A stretch of 38,725 nucleotides of DNA, taken from contig NZMG01000029.1 in assembly GCA_002694465.1 (NCBI GenBank), positions 1 to 38,725 of the forward strand. The letters run 5' to 3'. Shown one piece after another: positions 25,258 through 32,597 of this stretch. The stretch is from Flavobacteriaceae bacterium. GTDB taxonomy: Bacteria; Bacteroidota; Bacteroidia; Flavobacteriales; Flavobacteriaceae. The notes below the pieces were generated by a model, which saw only the letters and a list, made by a program, of their open reading frames with translations, did not search any database and was not told the DNA's origin. The translations under genes were made by a program, and so were the position numbers. Each line of letters starts with the position of its first letter. Position 1 is the first letter of the stretch.

Positions 25258-26426
25258 ATCCCTCTTCTACTTTTTTCTTTCTTAAGCAACTCCAATTCTC
25301 GACTTGTCTGCCCTGCCACCGAAGTATTTTCTTCGGCTCTGCGTATTAAATATGGCATCACATCTTTAACAGGACCAAAGGGAATGTATTTCGCTACATT
25401 ATATCCCGCTTCAGCTAGATTATAACTTATATGATCACTCATACCATATAACTGCCCAAACCATACGCGAGAATCATTTTTTTCGATTCCCAATTCCTCC
25501 ATAATTTCCATAGCTAAATAACTACTCTCTTCATTATGTGATCCTAAAAACAACGATATGTCTTCAATATTTTCTAAAATATACCGTACTACCTGATTAA
25601 AATGGATGTCAGTTGCTGACTTATTTACGCAAATAGGTGTTGGATACTCCTTCTCCTCTGCTCTGTCATTTTCTTTTTCCATATATGCACCTCGCACTAC
25701 TTTAAATCCTAATTTGTAACCTTTTGCCTTAGCTCGTTGATGTATCTCTTTCAAATAATCCAATCGATCCCACCGATAGCACTGTAGCGTATTAAAAACA
25801 ATCACATTCTCTTTATTATAGCGCTCCATCATTACTTCGCAGAGATCATCTGCCGCATCTTGCATCCAGGTTTCTTCGGCGTCGATAAGAAGCTGTATGT
25901 CTTTAGAATGAGCTTCACGGCAAACCGTTTCATATCGATTAATAATTCGGTCCCATTCTGCAGATTCTTCAGAAGTAAGTTCTTTGTCTTCAGTAACTTT
26001 TTGCCAAATCTTAAATCGTCCCAATCCTGTTGGTTTAAACACAGAAAATGGCATGGCAGGTTTTTTTTCAGCAAAACGTATCAATTCAATTACCTTTCCT
26101 AGTGTAGTATCAAACTGATTTTCCTCTTCTTTCCCTTCAACCGAATAATCCAATACTGAATATACCCCTGCTTCCATTAAGTTATCCACTACGGGTAAAC
26201 AATCCTTTTCATTAACTCCTCCACAAAAATGATCGAAAACCGTAGACCGAATAAGCCCTTCAACAGGTAAGTGTACTGTTAGCGCAAACTTGGTCACAGC
26301 AGAACCAATCTTCACTAAAGGTTCATTTGCAATCATTTTAAATAAAAAATAAGCACGCTCTAATTGCGCGTCGCTTTTAAGCTTAAAAGCAATTTCAGTA
26401 TTATCGAATAAACGTTTTGTGGTCAT
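25254..26426 (-). CDS. Proline dehydrogenase
   Basis: 390 residues, FAD-dependent proline dehydrogenase (PRODH) domain without the PutA aldehyde-dehydrogenase half. It oxidises proline to pyrroline-5-carboxylate and feeds electrons to the respiratory chain. Conserved pieces: DAEETW near residue 203, KVVRGAYMEKE near 243, and the C-terminal PFGPVKDVMPYLIRRAEEN (about 355-373), the proline/FAD-binding end. The -7 box is 18 bases before the ATG and the gene is divergent from aroB. Its stop shares TTAA with the convergent upstream-strand gene. The pyrroline-5-carboxylate dehydrogenase is not in the window. Confidence 0.9.
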   Translation of the reverse strand: MTTKRLFDNTEIAFKLKSDAQLERAYFLFKMIANEPLVKIGSAVTKFALTVHLPVEGLIRSTVFDHFCGGVNEKDCLPVVDNLMEAGVYSVLDYSVEGKEEENQFDTTLGKVIELIRFAEKKPAMPFSVFKPTGLGRFKIWQKVTEDKELTSEESAEWDRIINRYETVCREAHSKDIQLLIDAEETWMQDAADDLCEVMMERYNKENVIVFNTLQCYRWDRLDYLKEIHQRAKAKGYKLGFKVVRGAYMEKENDRAEEKEYPTPICVNKSATDIHFNQVVRYILENIEDISLFLGSHNEESSYLAMEIMEELGIEKNDSRVWFGQLYGMSDHISYNLAEAGYNVAKYIPFGPVKDVMPYLIRRAEENTSVAGQTSRELELLKKEKSRRGI

Positions 26427-26444
26427 TTAAAAATTTTATTATCA

Positions 26445-26452
26445 CAAATATA
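26445..26452 (-). promoter_or_regulatory. -7 box for the proline dehydrogenase gene
   Basis: The minus strand reads TATATTTG, 18 bases before the ATG at 26426; a TTTTG lies 16 bases upstream of it. Confidence 0.55.
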
Positions 26453-26454
26453 GT

Positions 26455-26462
26455 TAGATTTG
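26455..26462 (+). promoter_or_regulatory. -7 box for aroB
   Basis: TAGATTTG, 30 bases before the ATG at 26493. The upstream TTG at 26460, which would lengthen the protein by 11 residues, is inside this box, so 26493 is the start. Two bases separate it from the divergent -7 box. Confidence 0.5.
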
Positions 26463-26492
26463 AAATCACAAAACCGAAGTTTTTCATCACAC

Positions 26493-27569
26493 ATGAAAAA
26501 AATAAAAAGAGAAAATAGTTCTGTTGTTTGCCATGATGGTTGCTGGGAATATTTAAACAATAGTATCTCAAGTTCAAATTATTCCAAAATTTTTGTACTT
26601 GTCGATACCGAAACAAAAAAACATTGCTTACCCATCTTCCTTGAAAAGACATCCCTTTATGAAATAGAGATTATTACCATTCCTGTAGGTGAGATATATA
26701 AAACAATCGAGACTAGCCTATTCGTATGGAATGCATTATCAAAAAAGGGAGCCGATAGGCAAAGTCTTATAATAAACTTAGGGGGTGGCGTCGTTACAGA
26801 TTTAGGAGGCTTTGTGGCAAGCACCTACCAAAGAGGTATCTCATTTGTTAATATCCCCACTTCCCTATTAGCTATGGTGGATGCCTCTGTGGGCGGAAAA
26901 AATGGAGTAGATTTAGGGAGTTTAAAAAATCAAATTGGCGTTATAAAAGACCCAAAAGCTGTCATTGTGGATAGTCAATTTCTGAAAACTCTTCCTAAGG
27001 AACATATTACTTCTGGAATGGCCGAAATGATTAAGCATGGCTTAATATCATCAGAAAAATACTTAAACAAAACATGGGGTTTTACCATAGATAATATACC
27101 TGAAGCCGAAGATTTAATTTGGAGATCGGTTCGAATTAAAAATGATATTGTAACTCAAGACCCAACTGAAAAGGGCCTGCGAAAGACTCTAAACTATGGA
27201 CATACATTGGGACATGCCATAGAATCTTATTGCTTAGAACATCCCAAAAAACCAACTCTTTTACATGGCGAGGCTATTGCCATTGGCTTAATATTAGAAA
27301 CTTATATTTCCTCAGAAATGTTTGGTTTTTCAAATGAAAAACTAAATGAGATCACAAATAAACTTTTAGCCATTTTCCCCAAAGTTTCTTTTAACGATTA
27401 TGACATTGATGAGATTATTAAATTATTAATTTTCGATAAGAAGAACACGCATGGTACCATTCAGTTTGTACTTTTAACAGATATTGGAAAATCCAAAACC
27501 AATTGTGTGGTATCTAATGACATATTAAAAAAAGCATTTAAATTTTATAAAAATTTTATTGCCAAATAA
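26493..27569 (+). CDS. aroB: 3-dehydroquinate synthase
   Basis: 358 residues from the ATG at 26493. It converts DAHP to 3-dehydroquinate, the second shikimate-pathway step, using NAD+ and a divalent metal. NAD-binding GGGVVTDLGGF at residues 97-107; RGISFVNIPTSLLAMVDASVGGK about 114-136 (shortened here); metal ligands Glu178 (GMAEMIKHG), His237 (NYGHTLGHA) and His258 (LLHGEAIA). The longer reading from TTG at 26460 is unlikely because that codon lies in the -7 box. The gene for the next enzyme, aroQ, is in another operon of the window. Confidence 0.95.
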   Translation: MKKIKRENSSVVCHDGCWEYLNNSISSSNYSKIFVLVDTETKKHCLPIFLEKTSLYEIEIITIPVGEIYKTIETSLFVWNALSKKGADRQSLIINLGGGVVTDLGGFVASTYQRGISFVNIPTSLLAMVDASVGGKNGVDLGSLKNQIGVIKDPKAVIVDSQFLKTLPKEHITSGMAEMIKHGLISSEKYLNKTWGFTIDNIPEAEDLIWRSVRIKNDIVTQDPTEKGLRKTLNYGHTLGHAIESYCLEHPKKPTLLHGEAIAIGLILETYISSEMFGFSNEKLNEITNKLLAIFPKVSFNDYDIDEIIKLLIFDKKNTHGTIQFVLLTDIGKSKTNCVVSNDILKKAFKFYKNFIAK

Positions 27570-27587
27570 AAACTTATTATATATTTG
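27559..27587 (+). promoter_or_regulatory. Promoter of the acidic-protein gene
   Basis: TTG at 27559-27561, 18 bases, then TATATTTG at 27580-27587; ATG 25 bases further at 27613. The -33 element lies in the last codons of aroB. One of the two best full matches in the window. Confidence 0.65.
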
Positions 27588-27612
27588 AAACAGTACCAAC
27601 CTCCCCAAAACT

Positions 27613-27948
27613 ATGAGACGTATAATTGTTGATTACAAGAAGCTAACTCCAGAAATCCTCTCTCTTTTAGTAGAAAAATATCCAGATGGGTATGACGACA
27701 ATCATATAATTAGCTTTAAAAATGCTAAAAATGAATGGGTTGAAGCTGTTGAAGTAAAAACCGAAGACACCATTTATCTTGTAAAAGTAAGTGCTCGATT
27801 AGAAGTGTCGATGGCAAATTTTGACGAAGATGATTATACTGAAGATGAATTTTCAGAACCCATCAGTGAGCTTCCAGAAAAAGAAGCTATTGACGATGAT
27901 TTGGATGTTGAAGATATAGATCCAGAAATAGATCCTGAAGAAGATTAA
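27613..27948 (+). CDS. Small acidic protein, conserved-type unknown
   Basis: 111 residues. No signal peptide or membrane segment, so it is cytosolic. The first half is a compact alpha/beta stretch (YKKLTPEILSLLVEKYPDGY); the last 45 residues are very acidic and end in repeats of D-[IP]-E-[ID] type (DIDPEIDPEED). It resembles the short acidic proteins of unknown role found near aroB and proline dehydrogenase in Flavobacteriaceae, from memory. It has a good promoter of its own. The stop shares TTAA with the convergent DinB-like gene. I do not know its function. Confidence 0.7.
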   Translation: MRRIIVDYKKLTPEILSLLVEKYPDGYDDNHIISFKNAKNEWVEAVEVKTEDTIYLVKVSARLEVSMANFDEDDYTEDEFSEPISELPEKEAIDDDLDVEDIDPEIDPEED

Positions 27949-28457
27949 AGGTATCTTTCTTTTAAAATAGTGGTGTGATGGATTTCGTGACCTAGAATAA
28001 TTCTTCCTATCGCCCGAATTGATACATTAGAATCATTCGCTTTTCCCATTTTCGTCATTGTTTCATTACTAAAGCTTGAAAATAACGAGATACTGGATTT
28101 TCTCACAGTGATATATTCTTCCAACAAACCAATAATGTCTCTGGAATTTGCGTTGCTATTTTTCACAAATTCATCTTGATCAAATCCTTGAATTTCAACA
28201 GTTGTGGCCCGTGAAATAAATAAAGCTCTGTAGGCAAATACTCTTTCAGAATCAATTAGGTGCAATAAAATTTCTTTAGGTGTCCATTTCCCTTCTGCAT
28301 AGCGGTACTCCAATTTTTGGATAGGAATGGACTCAAAAAAAGCTTCGGTTTTATATAAACCCATTTCCAAGCCATTTACAATTTCGATGCCTTTAGATTT
28401 ATTTATATAGCCTTCATAAAAGGGGGCATATTCACTTGAGGTAATTTCAGAATACAT
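27945..28457 (-). CDS. DinB-like superfamily protein
   Basis: 170 residues. A four-helix DinB/YfiT-like fold is indicated by the pattern WTPKEILLHLIDSERVFAYR (about 58-77) and GHEIHHTTILKERYL at the end (about 156-170). The histidines in LLHLID and GHEIHH would form the metal site of the family. DinB proteins include thiol transferases and metal hydrolases; the substrate here is unknown. It lies 4 bases after the Lrp/AsnC gene on the same strand, so the two form an operon and the regulator may control it. Confidence 0.85.
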   Translation of the reverse strand: MYSEITSSEYAPFYEGYINKSKGIEIVNGLEMGLYKTEAFFESIPIQKLEYRYAEGKWTPKEILLHLIDSERVFAYRALFISRATTVEIQGFDQDEFVKNSNANSRDIIGLLEEYITVRKSSISLFSSFSNETMTKMGKANDSNVSIRAIGRIILGHEIHHTTILKERYL

Positions 28458-28461
28458 TCTA

Positions 28462-28941
28462 TTAAATATTTTTAAAAATAGTATGCATTAACCGCTTTTT
28501 GTCGTTTATGCTCTCCTCTAGCGAAATCATAGTCTCCGTCCTTGTAACACCTTCTATATCATCTATGCTGTAAATTATTTCTTTGGCATGGCTTGTGTCC
28601 CTTGCTCTTATTTTACAGAAAATATTAAATTTTCCCGTGGTTACATGGGCCACAGTAACATATGGAATCTCATTAATGCGTTCTAGCACAAATTGGGTTT
28701 GTGATGTCTTTTGAAGAAATACACCCACATAAGCAATAAAAGCATATCCAAGTTTTTTATAATCCAATGTAAGGGATGAACCAATAATTATTCCCGATTC
28801 CTCCATTTTTTTTACACGAACGTGTACAGTTCCAGCCGAAATTTTAAGATTTTTAGCAATATCTGTAAATGGAGTTCTAGTATTCTCAATTAACATATCG
28901 AGAATTTTATGATCTGTTTCGTCTAATTTGAATTTTGCCAT
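28462..28941 (-). CDS. Lrp/AsnC family transcriptional regulator
   Basis: 159 residues from the ATG at 28941. N-terminal winged helix-turn-helix (about 8-55: LDETDHKILDMLIENTRTPF, then ISAGTVHVRVKKMEESG) and a C-terminal RAM/Lrp ligand-binding domain (about 65-150, with the GKFNIFCKIRARD stretch). The family senses amino acids or related small molecules. A longer frame opens at 28971, but the -7 box (28961-28968) falls inside it, so the shorter start is preferred. First gene of a two-gene unit with the DinB-like gene. Ligand unknown; a proline dehydrogenase gene is near but not adjacent. Confidence 0.9.
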   Translation of the reverse strand: MAKFKLDETDHKILDMLIENTRTPFTDIAKNLKISAGTVHVRVKKMEESGIIIGSSLTLDYKKLGYAFIAYVGVFLQKTSQTQFVLERINEIPYVTVAHVTTGKFNIFCKIRARDTSHAKEIIYSIDDIEGVTRTETMISLEESINDKKRLMHTIFKNI

Positions 28942-28960
28942 GGCTCTTAAATTTGAAGGG

Positions 28961-28968
28961 CAAAAATA
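28961..28968 (-). promoter_or_regulatory. -7 box for the Lrp/AsnC-DinB unit
   Basis: The minus strand reads TATTTTTG, 19 bases before the ATG at 28941. This decides the start codon. Confidence 0.5.
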
Positions 28969-28999
28969 CAAATAAACTTTTCGGAATCTTTAATATTTT

Positions 29000-30148
29000 T
29001 TAAAGAATTATAGATTTTTTAGAATTTTTATAGCAAATTGTTGCTATTTCTTCATTAACGAAAACGTTTTCGTGAGAATTTATCAATAGTTCATTCCCTT
29101 CAACATCAATTTCCTTATGGCCAATTTTCATGGATTTTTTTGAAATATCTTCAATTCTCGGAACCAGAATTATAGTATCATTATGAAGTTTTTCTTCCAA
29201 TTGAATAATGATATCCACAATTTCGTCGTTCACACTAACATTACGTAATACCACATCGTTAAAGTTCTTCTCATTTTCGGGAATTATAAAATAATCTTTA
29301 ATAGTAAACAACTCCTTGTTGGACTCTAGTAATTTAAAAAAGCCCAAAAATGCATAAAAAACATACTCTCGAGTCTTTTCTCGTTGATAATCGTTAGGAA
29401 AATGGCCTGCCTCAAATAGGATTGTTGGAACTCCTTTGGCTTGAAAACTATCACCCACACAATTTAGATTAAAAGTATCATCGTATCGCCCTATTTTACC
29501 AGGAATGAAAGAATTCAATACATTGAACATTCTTGCTATAGCTTCCATAGCATTACGTCTAGCATCAGTAACCGTGCGATTGGAATCGGCAGAGGGCGCC
29601 AAAAAAGAAATGGTGGCAGGTTGCCCTTTTGGAAGACTATAAAGTGTGCGTTGATCGTGTAGATTAAAACAATAATTTGGTTTTATGGCATTAAAAGCCT
29701 TCCATAAAATTTTGCTTTCAGCTTGTGATACATTTTGAGCATCTCTATTTAAATCAATTAGATTGGCATTTTCACGAGTATATACATGGGCTCCATCAGG
29801 ATTTAAAATTGGAATAACATACAACGTCCATTGCTGTTTAAACGTATCTATTTCATTTTTGAAATCCTTTTCTTGTAATAAAAACTTTAAAAAGTCGAAA
29901 ATGGACTTTGTAGTGGTCGACTCATTTCCATGCATTTGAGACCAAGCCAAAACTTTTTTAGATCCATGGCCAACTTTTATAAGGTGAATTTTTTCACCTT
30001 TTTCTGAATTTCCTAACACCTCAACTAGACCCAATTTTTGATACTCAAAAAGGATAGGGTTGATATGTTTTGAACCAATATAACGACCCGACAAACGAGT
30101 TTCAAAATGTTTTGAATACCAGTTCGTAATTTGTGAGTTTAAAATCAT
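29000..30148 (-). CDS. M14-family zinc carboxypeptidase-like protein
   Basis: 382 residues from the ATG at 30148. Zinc ligands His73 and Glu76 (QMHGNEST) and His164 (NLHDQRT), and the catalytic Glu246 (FEAGHF), all match the M14 carboxypeptidase fold. The conserved LNPDGAH and DLNRDAQ stretches are at about 115-121 and 132-138. There is no signal peptide, so it is cytosolic, unlike digestive M14 enzymes; a role in peptide or cell-wall fragment processing is possible, but I cannot say. The frame runs upstream to a TTG at 30190, but the ATG is 5 bases after a -7 box and is the more natural start. It is divergent from an XRE regulator, with shared dyads between. Confidence 0.85.
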   Translation of the reverse strand: MILNSQITNWYSKHFETRLSGRYIGSKHINPILFEYQKLGLVEVLGNSEKGEKIHLIKVGHGSKKVLAWSQMHGNESTTTKSIFDFLKFLLQEKDFKNEIDTFKQQWTLYVIPILNPDGAHVYTRENANLIDLNRDAQNVSQAESKILWKAFNAIKPNYCFNLHDQRTLYSLPKGQPATISFLAPSADSNRTVTDARRNAMEAIARMFNVLNSFIPGKIGRYDDTFNLNCVGDSFQAKGVPTILFEAGHFPNDYQREKTREYVFYAFLGFFKLLESNKELFTIKDYFIIPENEKNFNDVVLRNVSVNDEIVDIIIQLEEKLHNDTIILVPRIEDISKKSMKIGHKEIDVEGNELLINSHENVFVNEEIATICYKNSKKSIIL

Positions 30149-30153
30149 ATTAA

Positions 30154-30161
30154 CAAAGGTA
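30154..30161 (-). promoter_or_regulatory. -7 box for the M14 peptidase gene
   Basis: The minus strand reads TACCTTTG and ends only 5 bases before the ATG, so the message would be nearly leaderless. It overlaps a weak fourth dyad of the TTAC-N4-GTAA kind (ATTAAC-AAAG-GTAAAC, 30150-30165). Confidence 0.4.
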
Positions 30162-30171
30162 AACAAAGCAA

Positions 30172-30189
30172 TGTTTACTTTTGTAAACA
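30172..30189. promoter_or_regulatory. Candidate operator 1 (TTAC-N4-GTAA dyad)
   Basis: TGTTTACTTTTGTAAACA: perfect 7-base arms with a TTTT spacer, in the upstream region of the M14 gene. Same core and spacer length as the two dyads near the XRE start. A lone half-site GTAAAC follows at 30218-30223. Confidence 0.55.
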
Positions 30190-30376
30190 ATCAAATACAC
30201 TAGAATTATGTATCATTGTAAACATTTAGCGGTCAGAAATCAAAAATAAATTAACAAATAAATATTTTAGAAGTTATATAATTATATTTCAGTGATTTAG
30301 AATATTAATATTAAAGTATAAGTTTATACTATTTAAAAAGAAAAGCAATGTATTCTCCTGCAAAATCGTTATAATA

Positions 30377-30390
30377 GTTACATTTGTAAC
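30377..30390. promoter_or_regulatory. Candidate operator 2 over the XRE -7 box
   Basis: GTTACATTTGTAAC is a perfect 14-base dyad (arms GTTACA/TGTAAC). It contains TACATTTG (30379-30386), a -7 box 31 bases before the XRE ATG. A protein bound here would block transcription of the regulator gene. Confidence 0.6.
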
Positions 30391-30411
30391 ATAATTAAAT
30401 AACAACTTAGA

Positions 30412-30425
30412 TTTACAATGGTAAA
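30412..30425. promoter_or_regulatory. Candidate operator 3 across the XRE start codon
   Basis: TTTAC-AATG-GTAAA, with the start codon ATG (30418-30420) in the spacer. Same TTAC-N4-GTAA core as operators 1 and 2. The coding bases allow other codons, so the match is not forced by the protein. Confidence 0.5.
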
Positions 30426-30795
30426 CAGTGCAGATTTTGCCAAAAGGCTTCAAAATATATTAGATTATTACGGTCTATCTGCCACTGCTTTTTCAGAAAA
30501 AATAGACTTTAACAGGTCCACTATTTCACATTTATTATCGGGTAGAAATAAACCAAGTTTAGAATTTATTATGAAGGTGCTTCAAGAATTTCCTGAAGTA
30601 GAATTGTATTGGTTACTAAACGGAAAAGGAACATTCCCTACTTCCCCAATAATTGAAAAAGAAATAGCCCCAACAAAAGAGAAGGATGTTCCTTCTAAAG
30701 TTTCCGAAAATTTTAAAATTGAAAAAGTAAATGATTCGTCTATTGAAAGAATTGTCATCTTTTTTAAAGACGGTAGTTTTAAATCATATCAATAA
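30418..30795 (+). CDS. XRE-family helix-turn-helix regulator
   Basis: 125 residues. The N-terminal helix-turn-helix (about 8-60: FAKRLQNILDYYGLSATAF, then INFNRSTISHLLSGRNKPSL-like) is of the Cro/CI (XRE) type, with the Bacteroidota-typical ELYWLLNGKGTFP just after it. The rest is a short polar linker and a C-terminal strand (IERIVIFFKDGSF), too short for a ligand domain or peptidase. I infer it binds the TTAC-N4-GTAA dyads around its own start and upstream of the divergent M14 gene, acting as an autorepressor. No phage genes are near, so it is not part of a prophage. Confidence 0.88.
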   Translation: MVNSADFAKRLQNILDYYGLSATAFSEKIDFNRSTISHLLSGRNKPSLEFIMKVLQEFPEVELYWLLNGKGTFPTSPIIEKEIAPTKEKDVPSKVSENFKIEKVNDSSIERIVIFFKDGSFKSYQ

Positions 30796-30841
30796 CTACA
30801 ATTCGTTCAATTTTTCAGAACTTTGCTGAAAGATTTTCAAA

Positions 30842-31213
30842 ATGTATAAATTTCTTGTTTTCATTTTATTTTTACCCCTTATTGCCTGTCAACAAAAAGA
30901 GAAAAATTGCCAGAATTTTAAAACGGGGACTTTTACATTTGAGGCTTTAGTGGGCACTGAGCTTGAAACAACAACTTTTTTCAGAAATGATTCTATAGAG
31001 ATAGATTATTTTCGTGGAAAGTCCGACACCTCCAGTATACGATGGATTAACGAATGTGAGTACATTGTAAAAAAATTAAATCCTAAAAATATGGCAGAGG
31101 AAAAAGCAGTTCATATCCGAATTTTAAATAGCAATAACAATCAATATACGTTCGATTACGCTATTGTTGGACAAACTACAAGAAAAAAAGGAACTGCCAC
31201 AAAGGTTAAGTAA
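30842..31213 (+). CDS. Small lipoprotein, unknown function
   Basis: 123 residues. Lipoprotein signal ending at LIAC (Cys16), then a small beta domain with Cys23 (KNCQNFKTGTF) and a paired Cys67 (INECEYIVKK). Proteins of this kind carry, as I recall, the misleading name DNA topoisomerase IV in some databases because they lie near parC/parE, but this one has no topoisomerase feature. The decarboxylase gene follows after 4 bases, so the two are co-transcribed. The XRE gene is 46 bases upstream. Confidence 0.7.
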   Translation: MYKFLVFILFLPLIACQQKEKNCQNFKTGTFTFEALVGTELETTTFFRNDSIEIDYFRGKSDTSSIRWINECEYIVKKLNPKNMAEEKAVHIRILNSNNNQYTFDYAIVGQTTRKKGTATKVK

Positions 31214-31217
31214 CTCC

Positions 31218-32597
31218 ATGAAAGACACCCTTAAAACATTTAATGAAATTGCATCGCTTTTACTCGAAAAGGAAAAAAGTAACCCCGTAGCAGACTTTAT
31301 TCCTTCCAAGGATGTGTTTAAAACCTTAGATATTTCGTTACAGGAGGAGCCTATTGTTGATGAAATATTCCTTAACTCTTTAAAAGAATTACTCCTTAAC
31401 ACCCCTAAAACTGCTACGAGTGCCTTTTTTAATCAGTTGTTTGGTGGAAGAAATGATAAAGCAGTTCTTGGTGATTTGCTAGCTGTTATATTAAATAACA
31501 GTATGTATACCTATAAAGCAGCTGGACCACAAATAGGAGTGGAAAAAGTGATTCTTGAAAAGGTATGTGCTATGATTGGATGGGATACTAATAGCGGTGG
31601 GTCGTTTGCTCCTGGGGGTTCCATGACAAATTTTATGGCCATGCTTATGGCTAGGGATTCTAAAAATAGCCATGTAAGAATGGATGGTGTTTCTGAAAGA
31701 ATGACCGTATACACCTCAACCGAATCACATTACAGCATTCCAAAAAATGCCGCTTTTTCAGGAATAGGAAGAAATCAGGTGCGTTATATTCCAGTAGATT
31801 CTTTCGGAAAAATAATCCCTTCAAAATTAGTTGAAAGCATTGAAGAAGACATAAAGGAGGGGTATATACCAACCCTAGTCAATGCCACAGCTGGCACCAC
31901 TGTTTTAGGTGCTTTTGATGATATTTTACCCCTTTCAGAAATCTGTAAAAAATATGATATTTGGCTTCATATAGATGGTGCTTATTGTGGATCTGTCTTA
32001 TTTAGTAACAAATACAAACATCTCATTAAAGGAGTTGAAAAAGCTGACTCCTTTAGCTTTAATGCTCATAAAATGATAGGTACTCCTCTAACTTGTTCTT
32101 TACTTTTAGTGAAAAATAAAAAGTACTTAGATCAATCCTTTGCAAATGAAGCCGATTATCTCTATCAAACAGATGAAGATGATTTTAATCCTGGAAAAAC
32201 ATCTTTGCAATGTGGCAGAAGAAACGATGCACTTAAGCTTTGGACATTATGGAAAAGTGTAGGAACAAAAGGATTGGAAGCGATTGTGGATAAGCAATTT
32301 GAATTAGCCAATGTAGCACGAAATTATATTAAAAGTAACTCAGGTTACACTTTATTTAGCTTTAATGACTCTATCTCTGTATGCTTTAATTATAAAGATA
32401 TTCCTGCCCGTGAATTATGTACGCTACTCTATGAAAAATCCCAATTATTGGTAGGTTATGGAACATTTGACGGCAATGAATTTATTCGATTGGTAACCAT
32501 AAACGCACAAAACGATAAAGAAGATATTCAGAACTTCTTCAAAGTGATTGAAGTGTTTGTTTCTGAAAATGAAAAACAACTATCAAAAACTAGTTAA
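31218..32597 (+). CDS. PLP-dependent group II decarboxylase
   Basis: 459 residues from the ATG at 31218; the longer frame from a TTG at 31164 overlaps the previous gene and is unlikely. Fold type I PLP enzyme of the glutamate/aspartate/cysteine-sulfinate decarboxylase group: GGSMTNFMA (133-141), His171 (ESHYSI) that stacks on the cofactor, TAGTT (224-228), Asp253 (LHIDGAY) and the Schiff-base Lys285 (FNAHKM). The substrate is not certain; in relatives it is glutamate, aspartate (beta-alanine for pantothenate) or sulfinoalanine. The stop shares TTAA with the convergent parC gene. Confidence 0.85.
   Translation: MKDTLKTFNEIASLLLEKEKSNPVADFIPSKDVFKTLDISLQEEPIVDEIFLNSLKELLLNTPKTATSAFFNQLFGGRNDKAVLGDLLAVILNNSMYTYKAAGPQIGVEKVILEKVCAMIGWDTNSGGSFAPGGSMTNFMAMLMARDSKNSHVRMDGVSERMTVYTSTESHYSIPKNAAFSGIGRNQVRYIPVDSFGKIIPSKLVESIEEDIKEGYIPTLVNATAGTTVLGAFDDILPLSEICKKYDIWLHIDGAYCGSVLFSNKYKHLIKGVEKADSFSFNAHKMIGTPLTCSLLLVKNKKYLDQSFANEADYLYQTDEDDFNPGKTSLQCGRRNDALKLWTLWKSVGTKGLEAIVDKQFELANVARNYIKSNSGYTLFSFNDSISVCFNYKDIPARELCTLLYEKSQLLVGYGTFDGNEFIRLVTINAQNDKEDIQNFFKVIEVFVSENEKQLSKTS

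Noticed and set aside
28942..28971. Longer Lrp/AsnC start at 28971
   Set aside because: The -7 box at 28961-28968 lies inside the extension, and the extra ten residues (MYFCPSNLRA) are not typical of the family.
28987..29005. Weak dyad CTTTAA/TTAAAG at the M14 stop, as a terminator
   Set aside because: The arms are A/T only and there is no T run beyond chance in this AT-rich DNA, so I did not list it.
30418..30795. XRE regulator as a sign of a prophage
   Set aside because: No integrase, att-like repeat, capsid or lysis gene is nearby, and the neighbours are chromosomal core genes.
30842..31213. Small lipoprotein as a topoisomerase IV component
   Set aside because: Some databases carry that name for such proteins, as I recall, but there is a lipoprotein signal and no topoisomerase motif; the name probably comes from the neighbouring genes.
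31164..31217. Longer decarboxylase start from a TTG at 31164
   Set aside because: It would overlap the preceding lipoprotein gene by 50 bases; the ATG at 31218, 4 bases after that gene, is normal coupling.
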